In this document: positions 50,915 to 60,309 of the stretch, one piece after another | Layout of the letters: every line of letters starts with the position of its first letter | How positions within the stretch are numbered: position 1 is the stretch's first letter | Assembly (NCBI GenBank): GCA_001800315.1 | Contig: MGVE01000016.1 | Span: 52,444 to 116,443 of the forward strand | DNA from: Elusimicrobia bacterium RIFOXYA2_FULL_47_53 | GTDB lineage: Bacteria; Elusimicrobiota; Endomicrobiia; Endomicrobiales; XYA2-FULL-47-53 | Reading direction: 5' to 3' | DNA length: 64,000 nt | Notes under the pieces: model-generated | Told to the model about the DNA's origin: nothing | Database searches by the model: none | The model's input: only the letters and a program-made list of their open reading frames with translations | Position numbers and translations under genes: made by a program

Positions 50915-53389
50915 ATGGTCAGTTATAATTTTGCTGAAATTGAGAAAAAGTGGCAGAAACATTGGAATGATAAGGGCCTCTTTAAGGCCGACGACAAAGG
51001 CGTAAAACCAAAGTATTACTGCCTTGTCATGTTCCCGTATCCTTCGGGTAAACTGCACATGGGCCATGTCAGGAATTATGTGTTAGGGGATGTTTTCGCC
51101 AGGTACTACAGAATGAAGGGCTTCAATGTTCTTCAGCCCATAGGCTGGGATGCTTTCGGCCTCCCCGCGGAAAACGCGGCGATCAAAAATAAAATTCACC
51201 CCGAGAAGTGGACCAGGGAAAACATCAAGCACATGGCCTCTCAGCTTAAAGATATAGGCATTTCGTACGACTGGAACCGCGAGCTTGCCACCTGTGACGA
51301 GCAGTACTACAGGTGGAACCAGTGGTTTTTCATTAAGATGTGGGAGAAAGGCCTCGCCTACCGCAAGAAAGCCAGAGTGAACTGGTGCCCTTCCTGCGGG
51401 ACCGTGTTGGCGAACGAACAGGTCAACCAGGGAAAATGCTGGCGCTGCGACTCCGCGGTGGAAGACAGAGACCTGGAGCAGTGGTTTTTTAAAATTACGC
51501 AGTATTCCGACGAGCTTCTCTCGGGGCACGATGAACTCAAAGACGGCTGGCCCGAAGAAGTCCTTTTAATGCAGAAAAACTGGATAGGCAAATCCACCGG
51601 AGCTGAAATTGATTTTAAAGTTGTCTCCGATTCAGGCCGCGAATCATTTATAAAAGTATTTACCACCAGGCCCGACACGCTTTTCGGTGCCACCTTCATG
51701 GTTATTGCCCCGGAGCACGCTATAATAAAACAGTTTCATGAGGATATAAAAAATCACGGCGAACTGGACGATTACGCGGCGCAGGCTAAAAAGAAGTCCA
51801 CTATTGAGCGCCTTTCCGACGAGAAAGATAAAACCGGCATAAGAGTCGCCGGCCTCTCGGCTGTTAACCCCGTGAACAATTCCAAACTGCCCATATTCGT
51901 GTCGGATTATGTGCTGACCGATTACGGCACCGGCGCTATAATGTCCGTCCCGGCCCATGACCAGCGGGACTGGGACTTCGCGAAGAAATACAACCTGCCT
52001 GTTGTTGAAGTTATCCATTCAAAGGATTCTGACATTTCAAAGAAGGCCTACGAGGGCGAAGGCAAAATGGTTAACTCTGGGCAGTTCAACGGCATAAGCT
52101 CGGTTGAAGCGCTTGAAAAAGTAACCGCCTGGGTTGACGGCCAAAAACTCGGCAAAAAGACCGTGAATTTCAGGCTGAAAGACTGGCTGCTCTCGCGGCA
52201 ACGCTACTGGGGAACGCCAATACCAATGATTCACTGTGAAAAGTGCGGCACTCTGCCGGTTCCGGAAAAGGAGCTTCCTGTGGTGCTGCCTCAGGATATT
52301 CAGATAACAGGAAAAGGCGGGTCTCCGCTTGCCGAGTCGGCTTCTTTTGTAAAAGCCAAATGCCCGAAATGCGGAGGCAAGGCAAAGCGGGAAACCGACA
52401 CCATGGACACCTTTGTGGATTCTTCCTGGTACTTCGCCCGTTATTGCGACTCAAAAAACGACAAACTCCCGTTTTCGCCAGAGCTTGCCGATAAATGGAT
52501 GCCGGTTGACCAGTATGTCGGTGGAATTGAACATGCCTGCATGCACCTTATATATTCCAGGTTCTGGTTTAAGGTTATGAGAGACCTGGGTCTTGTCAAA
52601 GCCAATGAACCCTTTAAGAGGCTTCTTACCCAGGGCATGGTAACCCTCGGCGGCAGCGCCATGTCAAAATCCAAAGGCAACATAGTCACGCAGGACGAGA
52701 TAATATCAAAATACGGAGCCGATACCGCCAGGCTCTTCATAATGTTCGCGGCTCCTCCCGAAAAACAGCTTGAATGGTCCTCGGAAGGCGTTGAGGGTTC
52801 CTGGCGTTTCATTAACAGGGTTATTCGCCTTGTGGAGCGCATAAAGGAACCGTCGCCCAACAATCAGCAGAGTTCCGTGGAACAGACCGAGGCAAAGAAA
52901 GCCGCCAACGCTTCACTGCGCACTCTCATACACAGGACGATCAAAAAAGTTACGACCGATATAGAAAAAGAACAGCAGCTTAACACCGCTATAGCGGCGG
53001 TAATGGAACTGGTAAACGCCCTTTACTCTTATTCCTACTTCGGCGACGATATTTCAAAACAGGCCGTTGAAACAGTGGTTCTTCTGCTGGCGCCGTTCAC
53101 TCCTCATGTGGCCGAAGAGCTTTGGGCTGAACTCGGGCACAAAGAAAGCCTGCTTCTGACGAAGTGGCCCGAAACGATGGACGAGTTCCTCAAAGAGGAA
53201 AATGTTGAACTGCCGGTTCAGATAAACGGAAAGCTCAGGGGCCTTGTGCAGGTAAAATCAGGAATATCCGAGGCCGAACTCAGGTCTATAATAGAGAATG
53301 AGCCGCGCTTCAGGCCCTACATAAACAGCAGAGGCATAAAGAAATTCATTTATGTGCCCGGCAAAATAGTAAACCTTGTCGCCAATTGA
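50915..53389 (+). CDS. leuS: Leucine--tRNA ligase
   Basis: An 824-residue class I synthetase. The HIGH motif is in YPSGKLHMGHVRNY, the CP1 editing domain has VFTTRPDTLFGATFMVIAPEH and GTGAIMSVPAHDQRD, and the KMSKS motif is in GSAMSKSKGN. Zinc-binding CxxC pairs are visible (WCPSC, WRCD; HCEKC, KCPKC). The C-terminal LPVQINGKLRG and a short tail bind tRNA. Full length for the bacterial enzyme. Confidence 0.98.
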   Translation: MVSYNFAEIEKKWQKHWNDKGLFKADDKGVKPKYYCLVMFPYPSGKLHMGHVRNYVLGDVFARYYRMKGFNVLQPIGWDAFGLPAENAAIKNKIHPEKWTRENIKHMASQLKDIGISYDWNRELATCDEQYYRWNQWFFIKMWEKGLAYRKKARVNWCPSCGTVLANEQVNQGKCWRCDSAVEDRDLEQWFFKITQYSDELLSGHDELKDGWPEEVLLMQKNWIGKSTGAEIDFKVVSDSGRESFIKVFTTRPDTLFGATFMVIAPEHAIIKQFHEDIKNHGELDDYAAQAKKKSTIERLSDEKDKTGIRVAGLSAVNPVNNSKLPIFVSDYVLTDYGTGAIMSVPAHDQRDWDFAKKYNLPVVEVIHSKDSDISKKAYEGEGKMVNSGQFNGISSVEALEKVTAWVDGQKLGKKTVNFRLKDWLLSRQRYWGTPIPMIHCEKCGTLPVPEKELPVVLPQDIQITGKGGSPLAESASFVKAKCPKCGGKAKRETDTMDTFVDSSWYFARYCDSKNDKLPFSPELADKWMPVDQYVGGIEHACMHLIYSRFWFKVMRDLGLVKANEPFKRLLTQGMVTLGGSAMSKSKGNIVTQDEIISKYGADTARLFIMFAAPPEKQLEWSSEGVEGSWRFINRVIRLVERIKEPSPNNQQSSVEQTEAKKAANASLRTLIHRTIKKVTTDIEKEQQLNTAIAAVMELVNALYSYSYFGDDISKQAVETVVLLLAPFTPHVAEELWAELGHKESLLLTKWPETMDEFLKEENVELPVQINGKLRGLVQVKSGISEAELRSIIENEPRFRPYINSRGIKKFIYVPGKIVNLVAN

Positions 53390-53422
53390 AATTTTACCGC
53401 TAAACGCGGCCTTGGAGGGAAT

Positions 53423-53986
53423 ATGTACAGAAAGTTTTTACTGGCAGTCCCGGCGATTCTTTTCACCGGCGTTATATTTTTTACGGGCTGTTCTTCGCCG
53501 TACACACCCGCGCCTCAAATTCTTCCGGCCCACATCAAAAGGGTAGCCATACGGCCGGTTATTAACAACACCTCTCAGTACGGGCTTGAGGAAAAAATGA
53601 CCCTTGCCATTACCGACGAGTTTGTCAGAGACGGCAGGCTTGCCGTGGTAAACAGCGAAAGCGAAGCCGACGGCATTGTCGTAACCGAGATAAACCGATA
53701 TATTCTTCAGCCTCTTACCTACGACTCCAATATGGTAACCGAGCAGTACAAGCTGTGGGTGCTGTTAAATGTCTACTTTATTGACAGAGTTAACAATGTT
53801 ACCCTGTGGTCTGAGGCAAACCTTGAAGGCGTGCAGATATTTTACGACGCCACCAGGCCCGGCGGGCGTTCCGAAGAAGAAGTCCGCGAAACTCTCTGGA
53901 GCAACTTTGCCAGAGATATTACAAAAAGAACTGTAGAGGGCTTTGGCTCGGTCAGCGGCGCCTCGGACAAAAAAATACCAAAGTAA
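53423..53986 (+). CDS. lptE: LptE-like LPS-assembly lipoprotein
   Basis: A 187-residue lipoprotein. The signal peptide ends with a lipobox (FFTGC, Cys near residue 23). The mature part has the LptE pattern: HIKRVAIRPVINNTSQYGLEE, LTLAITDEFVRDGR-type helix, then ADGIVVTEINRYILQPLTYD and a strand-rich C-terminus. LptE plugs the LptD barrel to place LPS in the outer membrane. Its place between leuS and holA is the same as in E. coli and many others, which supports the name. GGAGG lies just before the ATG. Confidence 0.9.
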   Translation: MYRKFLLAVPAILFTGVIFFTGCSSPYTPAPQILPAHIKRVAIRPVINNTSQYGLEEKMTLAITDEFVRDGRLAVVNSESEADGIVVTEINRYILQPLTYDSNMVTEQYKLWVLLNVYFIDRVNNVTLWSEANLEGVQIFYDATRPGGRSEEEVRETLWSNFARDITKRTVEGFGSVSGASDKKIPK

Positions 53987-55014
53987 TGCCAAATATAAAA
54001 CCCCAGGATTTTTACGGCCAGCTTAAGAAAAAACAATTCCAGCCGGTGTACCTCATAGCCGGCGAGGAAACCTATCTGGTTGACGAGGCCGTAAACGCCG
54101 TTGAAAAAGCGGTGAATACGGACGACTTAAACAAAGAAGTTTTCTTCGCTCCGGACTTTTCCGTTGACACACTTCTGATGGCCGCCCAGACGCTTCCTTT
54201 TTTATCCGACCGGCGACTGCTTATAGTCAAGAATGCCGAGAGGCTCAAGGCGGCGGATTCTTCAAAGCTGGCCGACTTCCTAAAAATGCCCTCCACGGCC
54301 TGTTGCATGGTTTTGATATGGAACGAAAGGCCGGCCAAGGGAGATAAGTCTTCAAAACTTTTTGAGGCGGCGGGCGCCGCTGGGGCGATTGTTGAATTCA
54401 GGGCTCTTTACGACAGAGAACTGCCGGTCTGGGTGGCGCAGAAAGTTAAATCGCATTCAAAAACTATTTCCGCGCATGCCATAGATTATCTGATAGCAGA
54501 ATCCGGGAACAATCTGCTGGAACTTGAAAATGAAATTGAGAAACTGGTTCTTTTTTCCGGAAAGTCAAAAGAGATTTCGCTTGAAGCCGTTGAAAAAATA
54601 AGCGGCCACACAAAACAAAAAAACCTCAACCAGCTTTCAGAAGCGGTTGAGTCCAAATCAACAGCCGCGGCCTTAAAGATAGTGGACGGACTGCTTGAAG
54701 AGGGGGAGATACCCCTTCGCATGCTCGCGACGCTGAACAGGGTTTTCAGGCGCCTGCTTACGGCAAAAAGCCTCATGCTGGAAAATGGGAAAGATGATGC
54801 CGACATTCGGGCCGAATTGCGCCTGCATCAGTATTTTGACCGGTTTTTTTTCTCCAACCTGTCCAAGTATTCTCTGGCGGAGTTAAATCAAAGCATTGAA
54901 ACCATTTTGCGGGCCGACCTGGAGCTTAAAACATCCAGCAGGCCGGAGCAGTTTGTTTTTGAAGAGTTGATTCTTTCCCTGACCGGGAAAAATAAAAAAG
55001 CAGCCGTTATTTAA
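53986..55014 (+). CDS. holA: DNA polymerase III delta subunit
   Basis: A 342-residue clamp-loader subunit. The opening FQPVYLIAGEETYLVDEAV, FLSDRRLLIVKNAERLK and the C-terminal domain (IPLRMLATLNRVFRRLL, LRADLELKTS) fit HolA, which opens the sliding clamp. The start overlaps the lptE stop (TAATG). The stop codon lies in the loop of a terminator hairpin shared with rpsT. Confidence 0.93.
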   Translation: MPNIKPQDFYGQLKKKQFQPVYLIAGEETYLVDEAVNAVEKAVNTDDLNKEVFFAPDFSVDTLLMAAQTLPFLSDRRLLIVKNAERLKAADSSKLADFLKMPSTACCMVLIWNERPAKGDKSSKLFEAAGAAGAIVEFRALYDRELPVWVAQKVKSHSKTISAHAIDYLIAESGNNLLELENEIEKLVLFSGKSKEISLEAVEKISGHTKQKNLNQLSEAVESKSTAAALKIVDGLLEEGEIPLRMLATLNRVFRRLLTAKSLMLENGKDDADIRAELRLHQYFDRFFFSNLSKYSLAELNQSIETILRADLELKTSSRPEQFVFEELILSLTGKNKKAAVI

Positions 55015-55032
55015 TAATACCGGCTGCCTTTT
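54994..55032. terminator. Bidirectional terminator between holA and rpsT
   Basis: GCAGCCG (55000-55006) pairs with CGGCTGC (55021-55027). A run of six A before it (54994-54999) gives U6 for the rpsT transcript on the minus strand, and a shorter T4 (55029-55032) follows on the plus strand. The holA stop codon (55012-55014) is in the loop. Confidence 0.88.
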
Positions 55033-55048
55033 AACAATATACTAAAAG

Positions 55049-55330
55049 CTATTTGCTGATTGAATGAACAAGTTTTGAAAGCCTGGCTCTCTGGTTGGAT
55101 GCCGCGTTCTTATGGATAACATTGCGGCGGGCAGCCTTGTCCCATTCCGAAAAGGCCGTGCGGAGAAGCTCCTGAGCGGATTTCAAATCTTTTTTCGCCA
55201 CGGCTTCCTCAACTTTTTTTACAAGAGTTTTAATCTTGCTTTTCACGGAAAGATTCTGCGCGGCGCGGCGTTTTGATTTACGATGTTCTTTAAGCGCCGA
55301 AGTGTGCCGGCCGGTCTTTAATTTTGCCAT
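55049..55330 (-). CDS. rpsT: 30S ribosomal protein S20
   Basis: A 93-residue basic protein, the only supported coding gene on the minus strand. It has the S20 pattern: HKSKRRAAQNLSVKSKIKTL-type N-terminal helix after ALKEHR, then AARRNVIHKNAASNQRARLSKLV. It binds 16S rRNA early in assembly. A GGAGG ribosome site lies before its ATG, and a promoter and a terminator bracket it, so it is a single-gene unit. Confidence 0.97.
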   Translation of the reverse strand: MAKLKTGRHTSALKEHRKSKRRAAQNLSVKSKIKTLVKKVEEAVAKKDLKSAQELLRTAFSEWDKAARRNVIHKNAASNQRARLSKLVHSISK

Positions 55331-55368
55331 TTGATTCCTCCAGTATGTTTGTTTCTTTCAGTTAACGG

Positions 55369-55397
55369 ATTTTATCATTTTTTAATACAGTAGTCAA
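55369..55397 (-). promoter_or_regulatory. Promoter of rpsT
   Basis: On the minus strand: TTGACT (55392-55397), a 17-base spacer and TAAAAT (55369-55374). It drives rpsT and lies in the gap shared with murJ. Confidence 0.85.
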
Positions 55398-55414
55398 ATT
55401 ACGCCCGCGGACTA

Positions 55415-56977
55415 ATGAAAACACAAAAAAAACTAACTCATCACGCCGGTAAAGTAGCCGCCGGTACCATGGTTTCAAGAATTCTCGGCTATCTGAGGGA
55501 TATGCTTGTGGCGCATACTTTCGGAGCCGGTTTTGCCGCCGACGCTTTCTACGCGGCCTACAGAATCCCGAATTTATTCCGCAGGCTTCTCGGAGAGGGA
55601 GCTCTGTCGGCTTCCTTTATACCAGTTTTAAGCGATTACCTGCATAACAAAAGCAGGGAGGAGACACAGAAATTCATTAACTCGCTCTTTACCGTGCTAA
55701 CCCTGATCCTGCTCGCGCTTACGGCTCTCGGAATAATCTTCGCCCCTCAGCTTGTTAACATAATAGCCTATGGCTTCACCTCAGACCCCGACAAACTCGC
55801 GTTGACTATAGACCTGACGCGCCTTATGTTTCCGTTCCTGTTCTTTATCTGCCTCGCGGCCCTTGTGCTCGGCGTGCTCAACACTCTGAGCTCTTTTTTT
55901 GTGCCAGCGGTGGCGCCGGCTTCGCTGAGCGTCGCCGAAATAGGTTTTATCCTCGCCTTAGCCCCGCTTCTCTCTCCGGACAACCAGATCAAAGGGCTGG
56001 CTATAAGCGTTATTATAGGAGGACTGGGCCAGCTCGTCATACAACTTCCCAAAATGGCGAAGTTGGGCTGGAAATTCGGATGGAACCCCGACTTTTCCCA
56101 TCCGGGATTAAAAAGGGTCGGGACCCTGATGATCCCGTCAATGATCGGCCTTTCGGTTGACCAGATAAATTCTTTTGTTGACACCGTCTGCGCTTCATTC
56201 CTTATTCAGGGTTCTATTACGGCGCTGTATTACTCAAACCGCGTCATGCAGCTGCCGCTTGCCATTTTCGGCCTGGCGCTGGCAAGCGCCGCGCTCCCGG
56301 CGATGTCCAAATATGTCGCGCAGAACAATATCGCTTCCGTAAAAGAAACCATTAATTATTCCCTGAGGCTGATAATTTTCATTCTACTGCCTGCCACCGC
56401 CGGCCTTGTTGTGATAGGCCTCCCGATAATTGAGGTTCTGTTTCAGAGAGGGGAATTCAGCCATCAGGCATCATTGATGACTTACAGCGCTTTAGCATAT
56501 TATTCTCTCGGCCTGCCCGCTTACGCTGCCGTAAAAATCCTCGCCAGCTCATTTTACGCGTTTCAGGATACAAAAGTGCCTGTCAAAATAGCCGCGGCCG
56601 CCATGCTGTTAAATGCCGTCCTTAATATCCTTTTGATGAGGCCCATGGGCGTAGGCGGCCTCGCGCTTGCTTCTGCCATTTCCTCATGGGTTAACGCTGG
56701 AGCGCTCGCGTTTCTTTTAAGGAAAAAAATCGGCCCCCTGGGAATAAATAAGATAATCTCATCCACTTTAAAGACCATTATCGCCTCGGCGATAATGTCG
56801 GTTGTATCCTACATGATAGCCTACAGGTGGCTCCCGGCCTACCCGGGCATTGCCATGTTTGCCGCTCTCGCGGGAGGCGTGGCATCATTTTTTGCCGCCG
56901 CCTACCTGCTGCGCGCTGAAGAAATTAAATCCATAATAAGCGTTCTCAAAAAAGAGAAACCGACTGGCAGCGATTAA
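55415..56977 (+). CDS. murJ: Lipid II flippase MurJ
   Basis: A 520-residue membrane protein with about 14 segments of the MOP/MVF superfamily. The N-terminus (AGTMVSRILGYLRDMLVAHTFG), FYAAYRIPNLFRRLLGEGALSASFIPV and the later LPLAIFGLALASAALP and FYAFQDTKVPV are MurJ signatures. The conserved Arg residues of the cavity lie in the first two motifs. It moves lipid II to the periplasmic face. No ribosome site is clear before the ATG. Confidence 0.96.
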   Translation: MKTQKKLTHHAGKVAAGTMVSRILGYLRDMLVAHTFGAGFAADAFYAAYRIPNLFRRLLGEGALSASFIPVLSDYLHNKSREETQKFINSLFTVLTLILLALTALGIIFAPQLVNIIAYGFTSDPDKLALTIDLTRLMFPFLFFICLAALVLGVLNTLSSFFVPAVAPASLSVAEIGFILALAPLLSPDNQIKGLAISVIIGGLGQLVIQLPKMAKLGWKFGWNPDFSHPGLKRVGTLMIPSMIGLSVDQINSFVDTVCASFLIQGSITALYYSNRVMQLPLAIFGLALASAALPAMSKYVAQNNIASVKETINYSLRLIIFILLPATAGLVVIGLPIIEVLFQRGEFSHQASLMTYSALAYYSLGLPAYAAVKILASSFYAFQDTKVPVKIAAAAMLLNAVLNILLMRPMGVGGLALASAISSWVNAGALAFLLRKKIGPLGINKIISSTLKTIIASAIMSVVSYMIAYRWLPAYPGIAMFAALAGGVASFFAAAYLLRAEEIKSIISVLKKEKPTGSD

Positions 56978-57006
56978 TACAGGCTCAAGGTGCCTGCCGC
57001 CCGCAA

Positions 57007-58311
57007 ATGACTGAATTCATTGATTTTAAGAAATTTAAGAATTTGCCTGAATCTCCCGGCGTCTATATAATGAGAGACAACGCCGGAAGAATAATATATA
57101 TAGGCAAAGCCAAGAATTTAAGAAAACGCGTTTCATCCTACTTCCGAAGCGATGTTGAAATAAAAGTCCGGTCAATCATTAATTCTTTGCGCCACCTGGA
57201 TTATTTTCTGGCAGCTTCCGAGAGTGAAGCCCTGGTAGTTGAGCGCCAGCTTATCAACAGTTACAAACCGTTCTACAACGCCCTGTGGCGCGACGATAAA
57301 TCCTACCCGTACCTCAAACTTTCCCTCAAAGAGGACTTTCCAAGGCTTTTTATCACAAGAAAACACCTGAATGACGGCAGCGCATACTTTGGGCCCTACC
57401 CTCAGGCTTTCCAGGTAAAAAACCTGCTTTCCTGGCTGCATAAGGCTTTCAGGTGGCGTTACTGCAGGATGGAAATATCGTCAGACAGGCTCCCTGAATG
57501 GAAAAAAGTTGCTTCCTGCCTCTATCTGCAAAGCGGGCGCTGCCCTGCCCCGTGCGCCGGAAAGATAAGCAAAAAAGATTACGGAAAAATAGTTTCTGAT
57601 TTAAAGTCATTTCTTAAGGGGAAATACGGCAGCCTGGTTGGAGAATGGCGCAATGAGATGAAGGCGCTGAGCCGGAACCGTGAATTTGAAAAAGCCGCCG
57701 AGATAAGAGACAGGATAGCCACGCTTGAAAAAATGTCCGAAAAAGTCACTCTCCGCGAGATAAAACCGCAGGATCTCGGCGCCGCGCTTGAATCCAGCAG
57801 GTCTCTTGAGGAAATCAAGAACGCGCTAAACCTCGCGAAATGGCCTGTTACGATTGAGGGTTTTGACATTTCAAACACATCCGGAACTCTGCCGGTCGGC
57901 TCCATGGTCAGATTTTACAACGGGAACCCCGACAAGGACAACTACCGGAGATTTAAAATAAAAACCGTGTCCGGCATAGACGACACAGCCATGCTAGGTG
58001 AAACCGTGTACAGAAGGTATTATTCTCTGAAAAACAACAAAGCCGGGCTTCCGGATCTTATTTTAATTGACGGCGGCAAGGGGCAGCTTTCCGCGGCTTT
58101 AGAAAGCCTTGAAAAGTTATCTCTAAAAATACCCCTGGTATCAATAGCCAAGAAAAATGAGGATCTTTTCGTCCCGGGTTCCGGCGCTCCCATAAAACTT
58201 TCAAAAGAAAGCGCAGGGCTTCATCTGCTGCAGGCTGTCAGAGACGAGGCTCACCGGTTCGCGGTCTCATACCACAGACAGAGGCGTTCAAAGCTGATGG
58301 GTCTGGACTGA
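57007..58311 (+). CDS. uvrC: Shortened UvrC-like excinuclease subunit
   Basis: A 434-residue UvrC relative. The GIY-YIG domain (about 12-95; SPGVYIMRDNAGRIIYIGKAKNL), the Cys-rich part (CLYLQSGRCPAPC), the UVR helix pair (EFEKAAEIRDRIATLEKM) and the RNase H-like domain (EGFDISNTSGTLPV, ILIDGGKGQLSAAL, DEAHRFAVSYH) are all present, so both incision sites look intact. The usual ~110-residue stretch between UVR and the RNase H domain and the C-terminal helix-hairpin-helix pair are missing (the protein ends RQRRSKLMGLD). Normal UvrC has ~600 residues. The gene follows murJ by 29 bases. Confidence 0.88.
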   Translation: MTEFIDFKKFKNLPESPGVYIMRDNAGRIIYIGKAKNLRKRVSSYFRSDVEIKVRSIINSLRHLDYFLAASESEALVVERQLINSYKPFYNALWRDDKSYPYLKLSLKEDFPRLFITRKHLNDGSAYFGPYPQAFQVKNLLSWLHKAFRWRYCRMEISSDRLPEWKKVASCLYLQSGRCPAPCAGKISKKDYGKIVSDLKSFLKGKYGSLVGEWRNEMKALSRNREFEKAAEIRDRIATLEKMSEKVTLREIKPQDLGAALESSRSLEEIKNALNLAKWPVTIEGFDISNTSGTLPVGSMVRFYNGNPDKDNYRRFKIKTVSGIDDTAMLGETVYRRYYSLKNNKAGLPDLILIDGGKGQLSAALESLEKLSLKIPLVSIAKKNEDLFVPGSGAPIKLSKESAGLHLLQAVRDEAHRFAVSYHRQRRSKLMGLD

Positions 58312-58333
58312 TTCAGCCTAAACAGGAGGATTC

Positions 58334-58657
58334 ATGGAGAATTTAACCGCAAAAGCCATTGAACTGTCGCAGCTCGTGTCGTATTCAGAAGGCGCCGTCG
58401 TCAGCCGAGAAATTTTACGCAAGGAACACGGCACGGTAACCGTTTTCGCGTTTGACGCGGGCCAGGGATTAAGCGAACACACCGCGCCTTTTGACGCCAT
58501 GGTAACTATTCTTGACGGCGAGGCAGTCATAAACATATCGCGTAAACCGCATGAACTGAAAAAAGGGGAAACAATAATTATGCCCGCCGGAGAACCGCAT
58601 TCGCTGATGGCTAAGAATAAATTTAAAATGCTGCTTACCATGATTAAATCAAATTAG
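58334..58657 (+). CDS. Small cupin-domain protein
   Basis: A 107-residue single cupin fold. The first motif is FAFDAGQGLSEHTAPFDAM (with His and Glu), and the second is MPAGEPHSLMA (with His). These should bind one metal ion. Related proteins include small sensor or isomerase-like cupins. AGGAGG lies before the ATG. The substrate cannot be read. Confidence 0.9.
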   Translation: MENLTAKAIELSQLVSYSEGAVVSREILRKEHGTVTVFAFDAGQGLSEHTAPFDAMVTILDGEAVINISRKPHELKKGETIIMPAGEPHSLMAKNKFKMLLTMIKSN

Positions 58658-58774
58658 GTTCGCATGCCATTCAGATTCATGATCATTGATTTTTTTTGAA
58701 AAAGCCTTGATTTTTACAAAATATTGAACAATAATATACGCGTAGTTCAATTTATTGAGACCGTGAGGCTTACC

Positions 58775-59137
58775 ATGTGCAAGAGCATAATGTTGGTTGA
58801 CGATGAACACGAGGTCGTGACTTTTCTTGGGAACTTCCTGAAGAGATTAAATATTTCCAGCATTCAGGTGACTTCCGGAGAAGATGCCCTTCTTGCTTAT
58901 GATAAGGATAAAATTGATTTTGTTTTTCTTGATGTCCAGCTCAAAGGGATAGACGGCATAGATGTGTTAAAGGGGCTGAAAAAGATCAACCCGGACGCAA
59001 GGGTTGTGATGATAACCGGAAAAGCCGAGAAGAGTTACCAGGACATGGCTAGAGAATTGGGGGCTATAGATTATATCACTAAACCGCTGGATTTAGGCGA
59101 GTTGCGTGAAAAGATAAACAAATACCTAATTCAATGA
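58775..59137 (+). CDS. Single-domain response regulator
   Basis: A 120-residue receiver with VDDEHE, acceptor Asp in FVFLDVQLKG, switch Thr in MITGKA and Lys in ITKPLD. I chose the ATG at 58775 because GAGG lies six bases upstream and the receiver fold starts there; an in-frame ATG at 58724 would add 17 unrelated residues. Its stop overlaps the start of the HD-GYP gene (ATGA), so it is probably the input partner of that enzyme. Confidence 0.92.
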   Translation: MCKSIMLVDDEHEVVTFLGNFLKRLNISSIQVTSGEDALLAYDKDKIDFVFLDVQLKGIDGIDVLKGLKKINPDARVVMITGKAEKSYQDMARELGAIDYITKPLDLGELREKINKYLIQ

Positions 59138-60288
59138 AAAAAGACTACCGAAAAGAGCTTGAAATAGCGGCACGGCAGATGATTTTGGTACATAATGCCG
59201 ATGTCCTTATTAAGCTTATCCTCAAAACAATCCTCCGAAGCATCAATGTAAACCACGCCGGTATATTCCTATACGACAAAGAAAAAAAAGAATATGTAGT
59301 GAAAGTTTCCAAGGGGGAAGAAGGCCTTAAAGTGCCCCAGGGATTCGCGAAAGTAAAAGCGGACAATCCTCTTATTAGTTTTTTTTCGGACCCTGCCTTT
59401 AAATCATTCAACCGCGGATATTTTCTTTCAACCCTCACCAAATCCTACGCAGCGCAGGCAAAATCCTCCGGCAATAAAAAACTTATTACCATTTTTGAAA
59501 AGATGAAAGATGAGATGTCCTTATTCAGCGCAGATGCGCTGATACCCGGCTATTTCAGGGATGACCTGATAGGAGTGCTGTTTCTCGGCGAAAAAGCCGA
59601 CGGAAAACCGCTGACCGACGAGGAACTGGGGTTTCTTTCCGTACTTGCCTCGGATGTGGTCATGGCAATACAAAATGCCTGGCTTTTTGAAGATTTAAAT
59701 AAACAGCTGGCGGCTAACAAGAGGTTATTTGACGGCACAATCTCGGCGCTTTCGGGAGCCATTGAAGCAAAAGACATTTATACCGTAGGCCATACCGAGC
59801 GGGTAGCCAGGCTTGCCTTGCAGATAGCCGAGAATATGCAGAATAACGCTATCTCGCAGTCTAAGGCTTTCAGGGAAAACCTGCATATTGCGGCGCTTCT
59901 GCATGATATCGGTAAAATTGCCGTTCCGGAAATCGTATTAAACAAAAAAGAACCGTTGAATGAGGAAGAATACAAACATATTGTCAAACACCCCATTGTA
60001 GGAATTGAAATTCTGGTCTCCATAAAGGAATTTGAAGATGTTATTTTAGGCGTTAAATATCACCACGAAAGATACGACGGCAAAGGCTATCCTTTCGCTC
60101 TTAAAGGCGACGAGATACCGCTGGTCGCCTCAATTATTTCCGTCGCTGACACTTTTGACGCCATGACTTCCGACCGCGCGTACCGAAAAGCCATGCCGCG
60201 CGATGCGGCAATAGAAGAAATAAAGAAAAACAGCGGCAAGCAGTTCCATCCCGAAGTTGTTGATGCTTTCCTTAAAACCTGCCAATAA
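59134..60288 (+). CDS. GAF-HD-GYP domain phosphodiesterase
   Basis: A 384-residue protein. A GAF-like sensor domain (about 15-185) is followed by an HD-GYP domain (about 200-380; GHTERVARLAL, LLHDIGKIAVPE, HHERYDGKGYP, ISVADTFDAMTSDRAYR). HD-GYP enzymes hydrolyse cyclic di-GMP using metal ions held by these His and Asp residues, all of which are present. Its start overlaps the preceding receiver gene. The PilZ protein at 49.2 kb is a possible downstream reader of the same messenger. Confidence 0.94.
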   Translation: MKKDYRKELEIAARQMILVHNADVLIKLILKTILRSINVNHAGIFLYDKEKKEYVVKVSKGEEGLKVPQGFAKVKADNPLISFFSDPAFKSFNRGYFLSTLTKSYAAQAKSSGNKKLITIFEKMKDEMSLFSADALIPGYFRDDLIGVLFLGEKADGKPLTDEELGFLSVLASDVVMAIQNAWLFEDLNKQLAANKRLFDGTISALSGAIEAKDIYTVGHTERVARLALQIAENMQNNAISQSKAFRENLHIAALLHDIGKIAVPEIVLNKKEPLNEEEYKHIVKHPIVGIEILVSIKEFEDVILGVKYHHERYDGKGYPFALKGDEIPLVASIISVADTFDAMTSDRAYRKAMPRDAAIEEIKKNSGKQFHPEVVDAFLKTCQ

Positions 60289-60291
60289 AAT

Positions 60292-60300
60292 TGGTATAAT
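60292..60300 (+). promoter_or_regulatory. Extended -10 promoter of the alkD-like gene
   Basis: TGGTATAAT is an extended -10 element; a weak TTAAAA lies 17 bases further upstream. Transcription should start near 60307, two or three bases before the ATG at 60310, so the mRNA is probably leaderless. Confidence 0.65.
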
Positions 60301-60309
60301 CATCTTGCA

